Assembly (NCBI GenBank): GCA_902516395.1 | Contig: CABXYN010000012.1 | Coordinates: 1 to 34,797 of the forward strand | Source of the DNA: an uncultured Pelagibacteraceae bacterium | GTDB taxonomy: Bacteria; Pseudomonadota; Alphaproteobacteria; Pelagibacterales; Pelagibacteraceae | Reading direction: 5' to 3' | Length of the DNA stretch: 34,797 bases | Shown here: positions 33,226 through 34,797 of the stretch, piece after piece | Layout of the letters: every line of letters begins with the position of its first letter | Position numbering within the stretch: position 1 is the first letter of the stretch | Made by a program: the position numbers and the translations under genes | Notes under the pieces: generated by a model | What the model saw: the letters and a program-made list of their open reading frames with translations, nothing else | What the model was told of the DNA's origin: nothing | Database searches by the model: none

Positions 33226-33996
33226 TTAATTAAAAATATATTTTTCTTTTTTAAATTCTTTTTCAAAAGTTTTGTACATTGAATTAAATATTTTGTTTTT
33301 CCTTCTCTTCCAATTGTTATCTACAATATAACTTGTGGAAACTAGTCCTTTGCCAGAACCAACAAGCAAGATTTCATCAAATTGATTTAATTCTTTTAGA
33401 TAAATATTTTTTTTAATAATATTAAATTTTTTTTCATAAAATTTAAGGTTTGTTCCTCTATAATATTTATTTTTTGCTGAATAAATTTTATTCTTTTTAA
33501 CAAATAATAAATTTGAAGTTCCAGTTTCAAATATTTTATCATTTACACATAAAGCAATGTCTTCTTTTGAAGTATTCATTTTCGATAAGTAACCTAGTAT
33601 TTTTTTGTATTTTAAATTTTTATATTCAGGTTTCACTCTTTCATAGTTTACTAATTTAATACCAAATTTTTTCTTAGGTTTAACTCTGTCTCTAAGTGAT
33701 ATTGAAATAGTTTTTTTATTTAAAGCAACTCTAAGTAAATGATTGTAAGATTTTGTTTTATCTATATTTTCATTTATTAATTTTAATATTTTATTTTTTA
33801 TTCCTTTTTCATAGATCTTATAGGCCTTTAATGATTTTATTAAATTGCCAATGTGTGTTTTAAAAAAAAGAATTTTAGGTGGCTTATTATAGATCCACAT
33901 TGTTGTGAAAACTCCATCCTTATTCCATAGATCATCAAACTCAATTTCTTTAAAGTTTTTACGCTGATAAGATTTTTTTAATAAGTATTTTACCAT
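33226..33996 (-). CDS. pabC: Aminodeoxychorismate lyase-like class IV PLP enzyme
   Basis: Class IV aminotransferase-fold protein of 256 residues, here probably 4-amino-4-deoxychorismate lyase, the last step to p-aminobenzoate. It has the family N-terminal KDGVFTTMWIYNKP, a lysine-rich KYKKILGYLSKMNTSKED region where the PLP lysine is expected, and VNDKIFETGTSNLLFV for cofactor phosphate binding. Position after pabB and pabA supports the assignment, and branched-chain aminotransferase is the alternative. The gene overlaps the 3' end of pabA by 38 bases, and the start is kept because the DGVFTT motif is at the normal distance from it. Confidence 0.78.
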   Translation of the reverse strand: MVKYLLKKSYQRKNFKEIEFDDLWNKDGVFTTMWIYNKPPKILFFKTHIGNLIKSLKAYKIYEKGIKNKILKLINENIDKTKSYNHLLRVALNKKTISISLRDRVKPKKKFGIKLVNYERVKPEYKNLKYKKILGYLSKMNTSKEDIALCVNDKIFETGTSNLLFVKKNKIYSAKNKYYRGTNLKFYEKKFNIIKKNIYLKELNQFDEILLVGSGKGLVSTSYIVDNNWKRRKNKIFNSMYKTFEKEFKKEKYIFN

Positions 33997-34516
33997 TATT
34001 TGTCAAAAAAGATTCTGGGTGAAATTGAAATCCATATACATCATCTTGATTATTTTCGAAACCCATTGCTATATCAGATTTAGTACATCTCATAGTGATA
34101 TTAAAGTTTTCATTTATAAAAGGTTCTTTTAGCTTAAGTGAGTGATACCTGCCAACTTTAAAAATTGAATTTTTTTTAAAAATAGAATGATTGCTTGTAA
34201 CTTTTACAGTCGATTGAAAACCATGATAAATATTTTTTTGTTGAATAATTTTTCCATTTTCGCTGTGTAAGATCAATTGATAACCAAGACAAATACCAAT
34301 AATTTTTTTTGTCCCTTTGTATTTATTATAAATCTTTATAGATGTTGGGTAATCTTTGGGTGATCCTGGTCCAGGAGAAAATACTATTGTTTTAGATTTA
34401 TCCAATAATTTTTTATTTATATCATAGTAATTTGAGCAATATACTTCGTCAAATTCAGAAAATTGATGAACTACATTCCAAGTAAATGAATCTTGATGAT
34501 CAATAATATAAATCAT
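33959..34516 (-). CDS. pabA: Aminodeoxychorismate synthase component II (glutamine amidotransferase)
   Basis: Class I glutamine amidotransferase of 185 residues. It supplies ammonia for aminodeoxychorismate synthesis. It has DHQDSFTWNVV at the start, FSPGPGSPKDYP for the oxyanion strand, the nucleophile Cys76 in GICLGYQLI, and the His166/Glu168 pair in FQFHPES. Context with pabC and a pabB-like partial gene points to folate rather than tryptophan. Stop-start overlap with pabB is four bases, so translation is coupled. Confidence 0.85.
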   Translation of the reverse strand: MIYIIDHQDSFTWNVVHQFSEFDEVYCSNYYDINKKLLDKSKTIVFSPGPGSPKDYPTSIKIYNKYKGTKKIIGICLGYQLILHSENGKIIQQKNIYHGFQSTVKVTSNHSIFKKNSIFKVGRYHSLKLKEPFINENFNITMRCTKSDIAMGFENNQDDVYGFQFHPESFLTNNGKILIKKILSA

Positions 34517-34797
34517 TTAAATAATTCCAAAAGTGATTTTGCTTTAATAAAGTTTTCATTGAATTCTTTCTTTGAATTACTATCCAACACAACTCCAGAG
34601 GCTGCAGATATTTCTGATCTATTTTTAAAATTTAAAATTGATCTAATAATTATATTAAACCTCATATCTTCATTAAATTTTATATACCCAAAACTCCCAG
34701 TAAAAATATTTCTATCTTCCTTTTCTTGCGAATTAAGTAATTCTAATGTTCTTATTTTAGGACAACCAATAACAGATCCACCTGGCATCATTGATTT
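34513..34797 (-). CDS. pabB: Aminodeoxychorismate synthase component I, C-terminal end (partial)
   Basis: The last ~94 residues of a chorismate-binding enzyme that continues past the window edge. The frame is open through 34797 (KSMMPGGSVIGCPKIRTLE). Visible motifs are PGGSVIGCPKIRTLE, ITGSFGYIKF-like FTGSFGYIKF, FNIIIRSIL, and AASGVVLDSNSKKEF. The SG form of the last motif is closer to PabB than to the AGAGIV of TrpE. The order pabB-pabA-pabC supports p-aminobenzoate synthesis. Confidence 0.85.
   Translation of the reverse strand, partial: KSMMPGGSVIGCPKIRTLELLNSQEKEDRNIFTGSFGYIKFNEDMRFNIIIRSILNFKNRSEISAASGVVLDSNSKKEFNENFIKAKSLLELFK

Noticed and set aside
1-34797. Insertion sequences, CRISPR arrays, prophage genes
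   Set aside because: No transposase, integrase, phage structural gene or regularly spaced repeats were seen on either strand.

Overview
The window is AT-rich, gene-dense bacterial DNA. Intergenic gaps are very short, and many genes overlap by 1-4 bases or abut end to end. The gene set (two TRAP transporters, an AprM-AprB-AprA sulfite-oxidation operon, sulfonate desulfonation enzymes, little regulation) resembles a streamlined marine alphaproteobacterium of the SAR11/Pelagibacterales type. This assignment rests on gene content and base composition, not on a phylogeny.

Region 1 (1-3442, minus strand): a class II aldolase, a fused S-adenosylmethionine decarboxylase/spermidine synthase, then a polar amino-acid type ABC importer (binding protein, permease, and a second permease cut by the window edge). 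A BKACE-family enzyme (3488-4273) is divergent from the aldolase. Region 2 (4265-10558): a putative aromatic-compound cluster with an FAD hydroxylase, a type I extradiol dioxygenase with all ligand and catalytic residues, a fumarylacetoacetate-hydrolase-family enzyme and a TRAP transporter. The TRAP binding protein is on the minus strand, while its membrane subunits are divergent on the plus strand. Region 3 (10539-15759): a tightly coupled minus-strand operon mtnP - PhyH-type dioxygenase - mtnA - sulfatase-family hydrolase - small membrane protein, with apt divergent. Spermidine synthase releases methylthioadenosine (MTA), MtnP and MtnA convert it to methylthioribulose-1-phosphate, Apt recovers the adenine, and the region 1 aldolase could finish the route (a DHAP-shunt-like pathway).

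Region 4 (15762-19703): an elongator-type tRNA-Met(CAU), a GST, a small membrane protein and a complete second TRAP operon. Region 5 (19709-24476): a fatty-acid-desaturase-family membrane enzyme, an SGNH hydrolase, and a carbamoyltransferase with a 49-residue DUF5989-type protein and an SxtJ-type membrane protein. This last trio matches the sxtI/sxtK/sxtJ set known from saxitoxin clusters. Region 6 (24529-32724): a sulfonate and sulfite island. Xsc and SuyAB, on divergent strands, release sulfite from sulfoacetaldehyde and sulfolactate, a TauE/SafE-type exporter may remove it, and AprM-AprB-AprA may oxidise it. A 116-residue protein of unknown function ends the apr operon. Region 7 (32821-34797): a HIT protein and a p-aminobenzoate (folate) operon, pabB(partial)-pabA-pabC.

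No insertion sequence, CRISPR array, prophage or rRNA was seen. All three solute-binding-protein genes are followed directly by an intra-operon hairpin, which probably sets the expression ratio between binding protein and downstream genes.
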